Shown piece after piece: positions 23,673 to 32,073 of a DNA stretch of 64,000 nucleotides (the first letter of the stretch is position 1; every line of letters begins with the position of its first letter). The DNA comes from DTYU01 sp040756575 (GTDB lineage: Bacteria; Bacillota; Desulfotomaculia; Desulfotomaculales; Ammonificaceae), in the NCBI GenBank assembly GCA_040756575.1, contig JBFLYP010000003.1, positions 1 through 64,000 of the forward strand, in the 5' to 3' direction. The notes under the pieces were generated by a model. That model saw only the letters and a program-made list of their open reading frames with translations, did no database searches and was not told where the DNA came from. Made by a program: the position numbers and the translations under genes.

Positions 23673-24545
23673 TTATCCCCTTTCTTTTTCAATCGCCTCT
23701 GAAAGAAAACTCTGGTAATGACGGTAACGAAATGCTGGTATGCGCCCTTCACCCACGGCTTTTCGGACCGCACAGTCCGGTTCGTTATTATGCAAACAGT
23801 TGTTAAACCGGCAGTTTCCGCTTAGACGAGAAATCTCCGGGAAGTACCTTGCAACCGTGACTGCCGGAATATCCGGCAGGTTCAACTGTGTGAATCCCGG
23901 CGTGTCCACGACAACCCCCCCGCCCTGCAGCGGAAGCAGTTCGACAAGACGAGTAATGTGGCGCCCCCTTCCCGTTTTCTTACTAATTTCACCTGTCTTC
24001 AGTTGCAAACCGGGTTGGATCGCATTCAAAAGGGTCGACTTTCCTACCCCCGAGGGACCGGCAACTACCGTAACGCGCCCAACCAATGCAGCACGCAATG
24101 CGTCGAGCCCTTCCCCCGTCTTGGCACTGGTTAAAACGATACTGTAACCTGCGCTTTTATATGCATCGATCCACCTTGAATAGGCGTTTGAAGGCACCAG
24201 GTCGATCTTATTGAAGCATAATACTGGTTCAACCGAGGCTGCGCCGCTTACAAGCAGGAAACGATCCAGCAGCCTAAAATTCGGCTTAGGGTCCCGCAAT
24301 GCGACAACGATGAGACTTTGCTCAACGTTTGCTACGGGTGGGCGGAGAAGCCTCGTCCTGCGCGGCACCAACTCCTCAATGGTACATTTCCCGGGTTCAA
24401 CCTCGCTGATTACTACGTAGTCGCCCACAAGTAACCGCTCTCTTGCCAGCCGGCCACGCCGGACACACTCTTGTATCTCCCCGGATTCGTGCGACAGTAC
24501 GTAATAATATCCGCCGTGTAATCTTACCACCTGCCCTGTAGCCAA
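23673..24545 (-). CDS. rsgA: Ribosome small subunit-dependent GTPase RsgA
   Basis: A circularly permuted GTPase with an N-terminal OB domain. Motif order is G4 NKID, then G1 GPSGVGKST and G3 DTPG, and a C-terminal zinc site CRFNNCLHNNEPDC. RsgA helps late 30S subunit assembly. The frame extends to 24599 but overlaps the kinase gene; the TTG at 24545, behind AGGGGTGA, gives the family-like start (M)ATGQVVRLHGGYYYV, about 290 residues. Clustering with rpe, PASTA kinase, PP2C and rlmN is standard in Firmicutes. Confidence 0.94.
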   Translation of the reverse strand: MATGQVVRLHGGYYYVLSHESGEIQECVRRGRLARERLLVGDYVVISEVEPGKCTIEELVPRRTRLLRPPVANVEQSLIVVALRDPKPNFRLLDRFLLVSGAASVEPVLCFNKIDLVPSNAYSRWIDAYKSAGYSIVLTSAKTGEGLDALRAALVGRVTVVAGPSGVGKSTLLNAIQPGLQLKTGEISKKTGRGRHITRLVELLPLQGGGVVVDTPGFTQLNLPDIPAVTVARYFPEISRLSGNCRFNNCLHNNEPDCAVRKAVGEGRIPAFRYRHYQSFLSEAIEKERG

Positions 24546-24558
24546 AACGTCACCCCTG

Positions 24559-26358
24559 TCACGGGAGGGTTTCTTCTCGAACCATTTTGTTGTCCACATA
24601 GACGCTTATTGCAGCTTCTCCGTAATATGTTACGGCCTGGACAACCCGCTCTCCTGCTGCATGGGTGCTGTTGTAAGCCTCTGTGAACCCGCGTGCATCG
24701 TTAATGGTAATGCGGACGTTGTGATCCTGCCCATCGTCGGGAACTTGAAGATAAACGGTGGCCTCTTTTGGCACCGGTCCCGGGCCGTCGCTGACGGTAA
24801 CCTCAACTGTTGCTCCAGTTTCAAGATTCGTACCTGGCGCCGGCTTTTGAGCACAAACGTAGCCCGGAAGGTATTGCGTGCTTTCTTCCCTCTTGATATT
24901 GTCGCTGAGAACAAAACCTGCCTGGTCGAGTTTTTCCCGAGCCGCTGCAAGCACAAGGCCTACAAGCTCGGGCACCGGTTTGAGAACCGGCTGCCGGCCT
25001 TTGCTTATAACGAGGTTGACAGGGCTGTCCTTCGGCATTGACGTGCCCGGAGCCGGGTTCTGATTGATCACCATACCTTCGCTGACCCTGTCGTGAAAAA
25101 CCTCTTTTTTGTTACCGACGGTAAAACCTTCGTTAACCAGAACCAGCTCGGCATCCTGAAGCAACTTATTGCGAACGTCCGGCACAGTCAACATTTGGGG
25201 TCCTAAGCTGACAAGCAGGGTAATCAGGCGCCCTCTTTTAACTTGACTGCCGGGTTCAATATCCTGCTTGATAACTCTTCCTTTTTCTACTTCTGAACTG
25301 TTGATTTCCTGCACTTGGCACCGTAACCCGTGATTATTCAGGGTTCGTTCCGCTGCTTCCACCGTCTTTCCTTGAACGTCCGGCACGGAAACCTCAGGTA
25401 CATAAACATACCATTTTAGGCCCCACCAGCCGGCTATTAATAAAAGGGCAAAACACAGGGCTATAGCTATGTAGCCTGCAGGCTTCAAGCGACGCTTGTT
25501 CGATACTTTGTTAAGCGGTTTGGTAGGGCAATCGACATCAGGCAGATCGTTCAAAAGGTTTATGATATCTTCCGCCATAGCGGTAACGGATTGGTAACGA
25601 AGATTTGGATTTTTTGCCATCGCCTTCTCTACAACCGTTGCCACAGCATTAGGCACCGCAGGGTTCACCTGGTTAACCGGCGTAGGGTTGTCCTGGATGT
25701 GCTTGATTGCCACAGCCACGGGATTGTCGCCTGAAAACGGCGGTCTCCCGGTGAGCATCTCATACAGTACGGCACCAAGAGAGTATATGTCGGATCTTGC
25801 ATCTGCAGGTTCACCCCTTGCCTGTTCCGGAGAGATATACTGTACGGAACCCAAAAGGGCCTTTGTCGCTGAAACCGTGCCGCTGCTTACGGCGCGGGCT
25901 ATTCCAAAATCGGTCAGTTTTGCCCTGCCCTCCGGGGTTACCAGGATATTGTGGGGCTTGACATCTCGGTGTACGATGCCCCGTTTGTGCGCGTGTTCCA
26001 GCGCGTCACAAATATTACTGGCGATCTGCAGGGCGGAGCTTATACTTATCCTTCCTTCTTTTATCAGAGACTTCAGGTTTCGACCTTCAACGTATTCCAT
26101 TACGAGGTAATGTACACCATCAGTACAGCCGACGTCGAAGACGCTCACGATGTTGGGATGCGAGAGGCTGGCGACAGAACGGGCTTCCCGCCTAAAACGG
26201 CGTACAAAGTCCTCATCACGCGCATACTCATCACGCAACACCTTTATAGTTACACGGCGGTTCAATGCTAAGTCTTCGCCGAGGTAGACCAGGGCCATGC
26301 CGCCACCGCCCAGTTCCTGTATGATTTTGTACCGGTCTCCTATGACCCGGTCCAGCAT
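24559..26358 (-). CDS. prkC: Ser/Thr protein kinase with PASTA domains (PrkC/PknB)
   Basis: A 599-residue membrane kinase. Cytoplasmic kinase domain at residues 8-270 with GGGGMALVYL, catalytic HRDVKPHN and DFGIARAV; one membrane helix at about 295-315; three extracellular PASTA repeats (about 320-390, 391-458, 460-528) that bind muropeptides or lipid II; and a C-terminal beta-rich tail. PrkC senses peptidoglycan fragments and controls germination, growth and cell wall. The partner phosphatase gene lies upstream; rsgA, a known target in relatives, follows. Confidence 0.95.
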   Translation of the reverse strand: MLDRVIGDRYKIIQELGGGGMALVYLGEDLALNRRVTIKVLRDEYARDEDFVRRFRREARSVASLSHPNIVSVFDVGCTDGVHYLVMEYVEGRNLKSLIKEGRISISSALQIASNICDALEHAHKRGIVHRDVKPHNILVTPEGRAKLTDFGIARAVSSGTVSATKALLGSVQYISPEQARGEPADARSDIYSLGAVLYEMLTGRPPFSGDNPVAVAIKHIQDNPTPVNQVNPAVPNAVATVVEKAMAKNPNLRYQSVTAMAEDIINLLNDLPDVDCPTKPLNKVSNKRRLKPAGYIAIALCFALLLIAGWWGLKWYVYVPEVSVPDVQGKTVEAAERTLNNHGLRCQVQEINSSEVEKGRVIKQDIEPGSQVKRGRLITLLVSLGPQMLTVPDVRNKLLQDAELVLVNEGFTVGNKKEVFHDRVSEGMVINQNPAPGTSMPKDSPVNLVISKGRQPVLKPVPELVGLVLAAAREKLDQAGFVLSDNIKREESTQYLPGYVCAQKPAPGTNLETGATVEVTVSDGPGPVPKEATVYLQVPDDGQDHNVRITINDARGFTEAYNSTHAAGERVVQAVTYYGEAAISVYVDNKMVREETLP

Positions 26359-26430
26359 TTTTGTAAATGATACTCCTTCCCTTTTGTTATTGCGTACGAG
26401 GCGGATACTCCTGATTTGTGCAAACTCCCT

Positions 26431-26605
26431 CGAGAATGCGTTCTCCTTCCGTGGGGCGCGGCGATGAGCTTTGTTAACCAGCTTACAGGTCTATTCGCCC
26501 CATTTTCATTCTTATAACCATGCCTTTCGCTGCGCTCAAGGCACAAAACGTTATGAAAATCTTTTTCAGATTTCGTTGTGCGGCTTGCCGCATGCGGAAC
26601 TTCCT
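26431..26605 (+). repeat. Dispersed intergenic repeat, copy D
   Basis: It starts with the GAGAATGCGTTCTC hairpin, then TTCCGTGGGGCGCGGCGATG, continues directly to AACCAGCTTACAGGTCTATTCG (the central GTTACT/AGTAAC part is deleted), has the CATTTTCAT...ATGAAAAT hairpin module, and ends in TTCGTTGTGCGGCTTGCCGC. It fills most of the 315-bp gap between the phosphatase and kinase genes. Confidence 0.75.
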
Positions 26606-26673
26606 CCAAATACTCTATCATTGAACGGCTTAACCCCGGCTCTCTGCCTTATGCAGCTTGTGATGGTTCCCCC

Positions 26674-27423
26674 TTAACACTCCTGTGGTTGTGCCGGGGT
26701 AACAGGATAGTTAAAACCCCAGAATTTAATAAGAATTAGGGTGACGTTATCAAGACCTCCGCGCTCCAACGCAGTTTTTACAAGTTTTCTTACCTGCTCG
26801 GTGGGTCTCCCGTTTCGCGCTATTTCCAAGATTTCGTGGTCGTTGAGATGAAGGGTGAGACCATCGGTGCACAGAAGGACAACGTCGTTAGGTTCAAGCT
26901 TCACTATACCCTTGTCTACCTGGATTAAAGGCTCGGTACCAAGCGCACGAGTTAGAACGTGACGGTATGGATGGACTTCGGCCTCCTCGGGCGTTAACTC
27001 ACCCTTTCGTACGAAATCCGAAACATACGAGTGATCTTCGGTAAACTGTTTTATTTCATTATTCCTCACCAAGTAGCCGCGGCTGTCACCGACATGTAGC
27101 CAGAATAAATTACCGGCTCTGATAATGCAAGCCGTAAGGGTGGTTCCCATTTTTTCGCATTCCGGGTTAGACTGAGCAGCCATATACACATTCTGATTAG
27201 CTTGTTCAAAGGCGTTCGTCAACACAGCTAACAGGTCTGACTCGTCATTTTGCCGCACAGCTCTCTCTAAAGACTCCAGGGCAAGCCGGCTGGCCACTTC
27301 CCCTGCCTGGTGTCCTCCCATGCCGTCGGCTACGGCAAAGAGTCCAATATCAGCGCACACAAGAAGGTTATCCTCGTTTTTTGCCCTTGCCAGCCCTTTG
27401 TGGCTGAGTACAGCCCACTCCAT
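26674..27423 (-). CDS. prpC: PP2C-family protein phosphatase (PrpC/Stp)
   Basis: A 249-residue metal-dependent phosphatase. Motifs: KGLARAKNEDNLLV (first metal-binding Asp region), VADGMGGHQAGE, GTTLTACII, HVGDSRGYLV, TEDHSYV, LCTDGLTLHL and GLDNVTLILI. It dephosphorylates proteins phosphorylated by the adjacent PASTA kinase. GGGGGGAG precedes the ATG. A dispersed repeat separates it from the kinase gene, an unusual gap for this normally tight pair. Confidence 0.95.
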   Translation of the reverse strand: MEWAVLSHKGLARAKNEDNLLVCADIGLFAVADGMGGHQAGEVASRLALESLERAVRQNDESDLLAVLTNAFEQANQNVYMAAQSNPECEKMGTTLTACIIRAGNLFWLHVGDSRGYLVRNNEIKQFTEDHSYVSDFVRKGELTPEEAEVHPYRHVLTRALGTEPLIQVDKGIVKLEPNDVVLLCTDGLTLHLNDHEILEIARNGRPTEQVRKLVKTALERGGLDNVTLILIKFWGFNYPVTPAQPQEC

Positions 27424-27612
27424 TACTCTCCCCCCGGATGGACCGCTGTAGTAATCTTATATTAAGGCTTAGAGGCTCATCTCCAATTAGTTTAATTAGA
27501 CTTACCGCTTACATATGGTTCCGCTTCGGGACCAAACAGCGTCCTCCATGCTATTAGTTGGATTTTTCCTTGAGTCCTCCGCTTTCTGCTGCCCTGCTGC
27601 ATACCCTTCCCG

Positions 27613-28650
27613 TCATCGACCACTTCGCTCGTGGTAGTGACGGAGTTGTCCGCAGGCAGCAGCAATCTGACCGCCGACCGAGCGCCGTACGGTTACGGCA
27701 ACGCCCCGATCACGAAGTGCATTTTTGAAAGCTACAACCCGCTCGGGCGGCACAGGCAAAAACTCCCGCTCCGCTACGCGGTTTAGTGGAATAAGGTTAA
27801 CGTGGCAGAGCAGCCCGTTTAACAAGTTCGCAAGTTGCTCCGCTTTCTGCGGCTGGTCGTTTATGCCGGAAAGCAGAGTGTATTCAAAAGTGACCCGGCG
27901 CCCTGTGCATCTCACGTACTCCCTGCATGCCTGTATTAGCTCGCTTAGGGGATACCGACGGTTCACCGGCATAAGCTTGTTGCGTAAATCGTCGTTTGGG
28001 GCATGTAATGAAACAGCGAGGCCCACCTGCAGCCTCAAACGCGCCAGGGCATAAATCCCCGGTACGACCCCGCAGGTGGACACCGTTATGCGGCGGGCGC
28101 CGATTTTGAGTCCTGCAGGGTGAGTAATATTTCTCAAAAAACGGAACGTGTTCTCCAGGTTATCGAACGGTTCACCCATTCCCATCAGCACAACGTGACT
28201 GATCCGCTCGCCGGTTTCTTTTTGGGTAAACAGCACCTGGTCGTACATCTCTCCGGCCGTAAGGTTACGGACCAAACCGCCGACCCCTGAAGCGCAAAAG
28301 CGGCACCCCATCCGGCAGCCTACCTGTGTCGAAATGCAGACCGTACGGCCCCAAAGCCGCCGAATAAAGACCGTCTCTATAGTTTCGCCGTCACTCAGCC
28401 TGTACAGAAATTTAACCGCTAACCCGTCACCGTTTACCCGGCGGGAAACCAATACAGGTTCAGAGATAAACGCAGCCTCGGATAACCTTTCCCGCAGCCG
28501 CGCGGGCAGGTTGGACATAGATTCGAAATTGACGACTCCTTTTGCAAAAAGCCAGTTAAATACCTGTTGCGCCCGGAATTCGGGTTCCCCCAAACCGGTA
28601 ATAAATGACCGTATCTCCTCGAACGAAAGGGATTTAATATCCACCTTCAT
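27613..28650 (-). CDS. rlmN: 23S rRNA / tRNA adenine-C2 methyltransferase RlmN
   Basis: A 345-residue radical SAM enzyme. The cluster motif is CRMGCRFC (CxxxCxxC), followed by MGMGEPFDN; the C-terminal methyl-carrying cysteine lies in the RRSVGGQIAAACGQL block. It methylates A2503 of 23S rRNA and A37 of some tRNAs. It is upstream of prpC with a 189-base gap. Confidence 0.95.
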   Translation of the reverse strand: MKVDIKSLSFEEIRSFITGLGEPEFRAQQVFNWLFAKGVVNFESMSNLPARLRERLSEAAFISEPVLVSRRVNGDGLAVKFLYRLSDGETIETVFIRRLWGRTVCISTQVGCRMGCRFCASGVGGLVRNLTAGEMYDQVLFTQKETGERISHVVLMGMGEPFDNLENTFRFLRNITHPAGLKIGARRITVSTCGVVPGIYALARLRLQVGLAVSLHAPNDDLRNKLMPVNRRYPLSELIQACREYVRCTGRRVTFEYTLLSGINDQPQKAEQLANLLNGLLCHVNLIPLNRVAEREFLPVPPERVVAFKNALRDRGVAVTVRRSVGGQIAAACGQLRHYHERSGR

Positions 28651-29004
28651 TTTACCACCAGAAATGGTCGCACTCCTAATTATCAGTATCCGTTACCGGA
28701 CTTAACCCTGTTGACGGCATCCTGCGCGGAACCCGACCGCGAATCACTTGGAGACCGCTGTAAAACTTCGCCTGGCTATTTCAGAAGCCAGAAGTCGGAA
28801 GTCAGAAAATTCAAAGGAAATTTGCATAGCGAATTTCTATGAAGATTCCGACCTCTGACATCCTGCATCTGACATCTGTTTTTGCCATGCTCGTTTTTCG
28901 CGGTTTCCAGACTTTCTGACAAAGCTTGGCATCTGCGAATAGACAGAGCCCGCGTTTGATAAATTAGAGTTGTATAACATCTCTCCCAGAGTATAATTCG
29001 CCCT
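28651..29004. other. Intergenic region containing a heptad-repeat element
   Basis: No gene is supported. It contains the inverted heptanucleotide element at 28782-28878. Confidence 0.5.
28782..28878. repeat. Inverted element with heptanucleotide-repeat arms
   Basis: The right arm (28846-28878) reads as 7-base units TCCGACC, TCTGACA, TCCTGCA, TCTGACA, TCTG. The left arm (28782-28807) is the reverse complement of units TCTGACT, TCCGACT, TCTGGCT, TCTG. About 38 A/T-rich bases with a small AAATT/AATTT palindrome separate them. A related array is inside the cobalamin riboswitch at 7001-7038. Confidence 0.7.
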
Positions 29005-30369
29005 TTAAGATGATAAACCCTTCCGGCGCAGCCGGGCGATAAAAAAGCCGTCAAGTTCCTGGTAAGGCATCAGTTGTATGTAACCAAGCTCCAGTGTCCG
29101 CTTCAAGTCCAGTTCTGGTGGTAAAAAAGGGCGCAGGTCTTCAAGGACGAATTCCCGATTCTGCCGGGTAAAATGCTTGATCTGCTCTAAGTTTTCGCTG
29201 CTGCCGATTGAACATGTGGTGTAAAGCAAGACCCCGCCCGGGCAAACGCAAGCTGAAGCGCTGGACAAAATCTGCCGCTGAAGCGTGATTAAGGCAGGAA
29301 TCTGCTCCGGCTGCTTGCGCCACCGGCTGTCCGGTTTCCGCCTAAGGACGCCGAGACCCGAACAAGGAGCGTCAACAAGCACGTAATCAGCCGCCTTCGA
29401 GAACAAGGTGTGGCTGTCGCGCGCGTCGTACCGCAGGGTTTCTATGCTTTTTATCCCGAGCCGCTTACAGTTCTCATCCACGAGCGCCAGCCGGTGGGCG
29501 TGGATATCCAATACTATTATCCTGCATTTGTCTCCGGTTAGTTCCGCTATGTGCGTAGCTTTGCCCCCCGGTCCGCCGCAGACATCCAAAACAAAAGAAC
29601 CGGGTGACGGCCTAAGGGCATGTGCTGCCAGCATAGAGCTTTCGTCCTGGACAAAAAAAAGCCCGTCTTTAAAGGCCCGAAGCGATTGCAGGTCTTGAAA
29701 ACCTTGTACGGTTATCCCCTCGGGTGCGTAGGGTGTCGCCGACGCCGTCACTTTCGCCTCTTTTTCAAGTAGCCCAAGGAGTTCCTTTCTGGTCGTCCGC
29801 AACAGGTTCGTGCGGATGGTTGTTGCCGGAGCCTGGTTGTTTGCCTGGCATATACGAATTGTTTCATCAATCCCGAACTCTTTCAGCCATGCAGCAACCA
29901 GCCATGGAGGGTGCGAGTAACTTAAGGCTATGTGATCCACCGGGCTGTTTTCAATATCCGGAAACCTAATATCCTTCTTCTCCCGCACGACACGCCGCAG
30001 GACGGCATTAACAAAATCTGCGGCCCAGGGCTGGGCGTATTTCTTGGCGAGCTTAACGGCTTCATTGCAGGCAGCCGCTTCCGGTATTCTTTCAAGGTAT
30101 AATATTTGATAGACCGCAAGCCGCAAAATATTTCGAATCCACGGGTTTTGCCTGTTAAGCGGTTTTTGAATAAACTTCGAGAGGATCCAGTCGATTGTGT
30201 TCAGACGCCTTAGCGTCCCATAGCTGAGTTCCGTGAGGAACGCACGTTCGTGCCCCGCAGGCCGGTACTTGTCCATGATCTCAAAGAGTGCAATATTTGC
30301 ATAAGCGCCGCGTGTATCTACGGCGTTCAATACCATCAGCGCAAGTTCTCGAGCGGAAGGTTGGGCCAT
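29005..30369 (-). CDS. rsmB: 16S rRNA (cytosine-967-C5) methyltransferase RsmB
   Basis: A 454-residue protein: N-terminal NusB-like RNA-binding domain (about 1-140) and C-terminal Rossmann methyltransferase. SAM motif VLDVCGGPGGKATHIA, catalytic PC motif DAPCSGLGVL and second cysteine in YTTCSI are present. It makes m5C967 in 16S rRNA. It follows fmt (27-base gap) in the def-fmt-rsmB order common in bacteria. Confidence 0.95.
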   Translation of the reverse strand: MAQPSARELALMVLNAVDTRGAYANIALFEIMDKYRPAGHERAFLTELSYGTLRRLNTIDWILSKFIQKPLNRQNPWIRNILRLAVYQILYLERIPEAAACNEAVKLAKKYAQPWAADFVNAVLRRVVREKKDIRFPDIENSPVDHIALSYSHPPWLVAAWLKEFGIDETIRICQANNQAPATTIRTNLLRTTRKELLGLLEKEAKVTASATPYAPEGITVQGFQDLQSLRAFKDGLFFVQDESSMLAAHALRPSPGSFVLDVCGGPGGKATHIAELTGDKCRIIVLDIHAHRLALVDENCKRLGIKSIETLRYDARDSHTLFSKAADYVLVDAPCSGLGVLRRKPDSRWRKQPEQIPALITLQRQILSSASACVCPGGVLLYTTCSIGSSENLEQIKHFTRQNREFVLEDLRPFLPPELDLKRTLELGYIQLMPYQELDGFFIARLRRKGLSS

Positions 30370-30396
30370 TTAAAACCTACGCATACCCCGAGGGTG

Positions 30397-31332
30397 CTAA
30401 AGGTTACCAAGAACGATTCCCCGTGCCAAACGGTGCCCGCGGAGGAATGCGGCGGCCGAGAGGCGAAGACCGCCGGCAAGCTGCAGTTCGTGAACCATCA
30501 CAGCTCCTTTCCCCGCGCGCACCATTATACCTTCATTGCCGGTTTCAATGATTTCACCCGGCCCCCCGGGAAAATCCCCGGCTTTTGCCGAAACCCGCCA
30601 TATTTTTAGGAGCTTTCCTGAAAGGAGGGTTCGCGCCCCCGGCTCGGGATCCAGTGCACGCACTTGATTTTTAATGGTTTCCGCAGACTGTTTCCACGAT
30701 ATAACCTCATCTAAAGGGGTGAGCGGAGGAGCGTAGCTCGCCTTGGAATGCTCCTGGGGACGGCGCTCAAGTTGATTGCTTTCAAGCCGTTGCAGGGTTT
30801 CTATGAGCAGCCCTGCGCCCAACCGGGAGAGGCGTGAGTAAAGCGAGCCGAAGTTTTCATCGCCCGGTATCTGGACTTTTTGTTGAAGGAAAATGTCACC
30901 GGTATCCATGCCTTCGTCCATCAGCATTGTGGTAACCCCGGTTTCGCGTTCACCGTTCATCAGGGCCCGCTGGACCGGCGCCGCGCCGCGATACTTCGGC
31001 AACAGAGAGGCGTGGACGTTTATACAGCCAAAGCGGGGCAGTCTGAGTATCTCCGGCGGGAGAATCCTCCCATATGCCGTAACGATTATGGCATCGGGTG
31101 CTGCCTTATAAAGGCTTTCCAAAAACCCCGGTTCTTTTAAGCGCACCGGCTGGAGCACCGGTATGCCGTAGGCAACGGCCGCCTCCTTTACAGGTGGCGG
31201 GGTGCTTCGTCCCCCCCGCCCCTTAGGCTTGTCTGGTTGAGTAACAACAAGGACGATATGGTAACCATTCTCAAGCAGCGCCTGGAGCGACGGTACAGCA
31301 AATTCTGGTGTCCCCATGAAGACCAACCGCAA
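30397..31332 (-). CDS. fmt: Methionyl-tRNA formyltransferase
   Basis: A 311-residue enzyme that formylates initiator Met-tRNA. MGTPEFAVPSL at the N-terminus, the catalytic HASLLPKYRGAAPVQ block and a C-terminal OB-like domain are clear. The TTG start (31332) lies three bases from the def stop, with GGGGGC upstream, so translation is probably coupled to def. Confidence 0.96.
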   Translation of the reverse strand: MRLVFMGTPEFAVPSLQALLENGYHIVLVVTQPDKPKGRGGRSTPPPVKEAAVAYGIPVLQPVRLKEPGFLESLYKAAPDAIIVTAYGRILPPEILRLPRFGCINVHASLLPKYRGAAPVQRALMNGERETGVTTMLMDEGMDTGDIFLQQKVQIPGDENFGSLYSRLSRLGAGLLIETLQRLESNQLERRPQEHSKASYAPPLTPLDEVISWKQSAETIKNQVRALDPEPGARTLLSGKLLKIWRVSAKAGDFPGGPGEIIETGNEGIMVRAGKGAVMVHELQLAGGLRLSAAAFLRGHRLARGIVLGNL

Positions 31333-31335
31333 GGT

Positions 31336-31794
31336 TCAGCCCCCGCTCCGGATTATTCTAACCGCCCGGTCTACGAACAATACGCCGTCGAGGTGGTCGA
31401 TCTCGTGCTGGAGAGCCCGCGCAAAAAGCCCCTGGGCATCAATTTCCACGGTTTCCCCGCGCGGGTTTAGGGCCCGGACCTTAACCCGGGCAGCCCGTGT
31501 AACCTCACCCCAGACCCCGGGAATGCTGAGGCAGCCCTCCCTGTCTTTCTCAGACCCTTCGGCGGCTGTGATTTCTGGGTTGATAAGCTGGTATAATCCC
31601 TGACCGGCGTCAACAACAATTACCCGTTTTAAAACTCCCACCTGCGGTCCGGCCAGCCCCACGCCGTTATTGGCGTACATCGTTTCCGCCATGTCGTTAA
31701 GCAGGCGTATTAACGCCGGGTTTATTTTTTTTACCGGATGAGCTTTTTCTCTGAGTATAGAATCTCCGATTTCCAAAACCTTAAAAACCGCCAT
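31336..31794 (-). CDS. def: Peptide deformylase
   Basis: A 152-residue metalloenzyme removing the N-formyl group from new proteins. All three signature motifs are present: GVGLAGPQVG, EGCLSIPG and QHEIDHLDG (metal ligands Cys, His, His). It is first of the def-fmt-rsmB group; a promoter-like sequence lies at 32007-32035. Confidence 0.96.
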   Translation of the reverse strand: MAVFKVLEIGDSILREKAHPVKKINPALIRLLNDMAETMYANNGVGLAGPQVGVLKRVIVVDAGQGLYQLINPEITAAEGSEKDREGCLSIPGVWGEVTRAARVKVRALNPRGETVEIDAQGLFARALQHEIDHLDGVLFVDRAVRIIRSGG

Positions 31795-32006
31795 TGTAAA
31801 AACTCCTTAAAGAACCAGTTTCGTCGTGCTCCCGGCACTCAGGGTTCTTGCGGTCCTTGCCCAAACTGCCTGGCGCCCCAGTGAAGCGTGTGAACATGAT
31901 CTATATTATTCACCAGGGGTAACAATAAGTCGCTTGAAATCTTCTCTGATTTTGGAAGGCCGGCCAAAACGTTCTGGAACCTACAAACTCACCGCTCAGT
32001 AGTCAA

Positions 32007-32035
32007 GTATGTCATAATAATCAAGATATTGTCAA
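32007..32035 (-). promoter_or_regulatory. Candidate sigma-A promoter for def-fmt-rsmB
   Basis: On the minus strand TTGACA (perfect -35, 32035-32030) is followed after 18 bases by CATACT, a four-of-six match to TATAAT. It lies about 210 bp upstream of def and downstream of priA. Confidence 0.4.
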
Positions 32036-32073
32036 CATTCAGGGCGGCGGACCTCGGGCGGGAATTATTCACT

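Noticed and set aside
28782..28878. CRISPR array
   Set aside because: Units are seven bases and contiguous, without unique spacers; no cas genes nearby.
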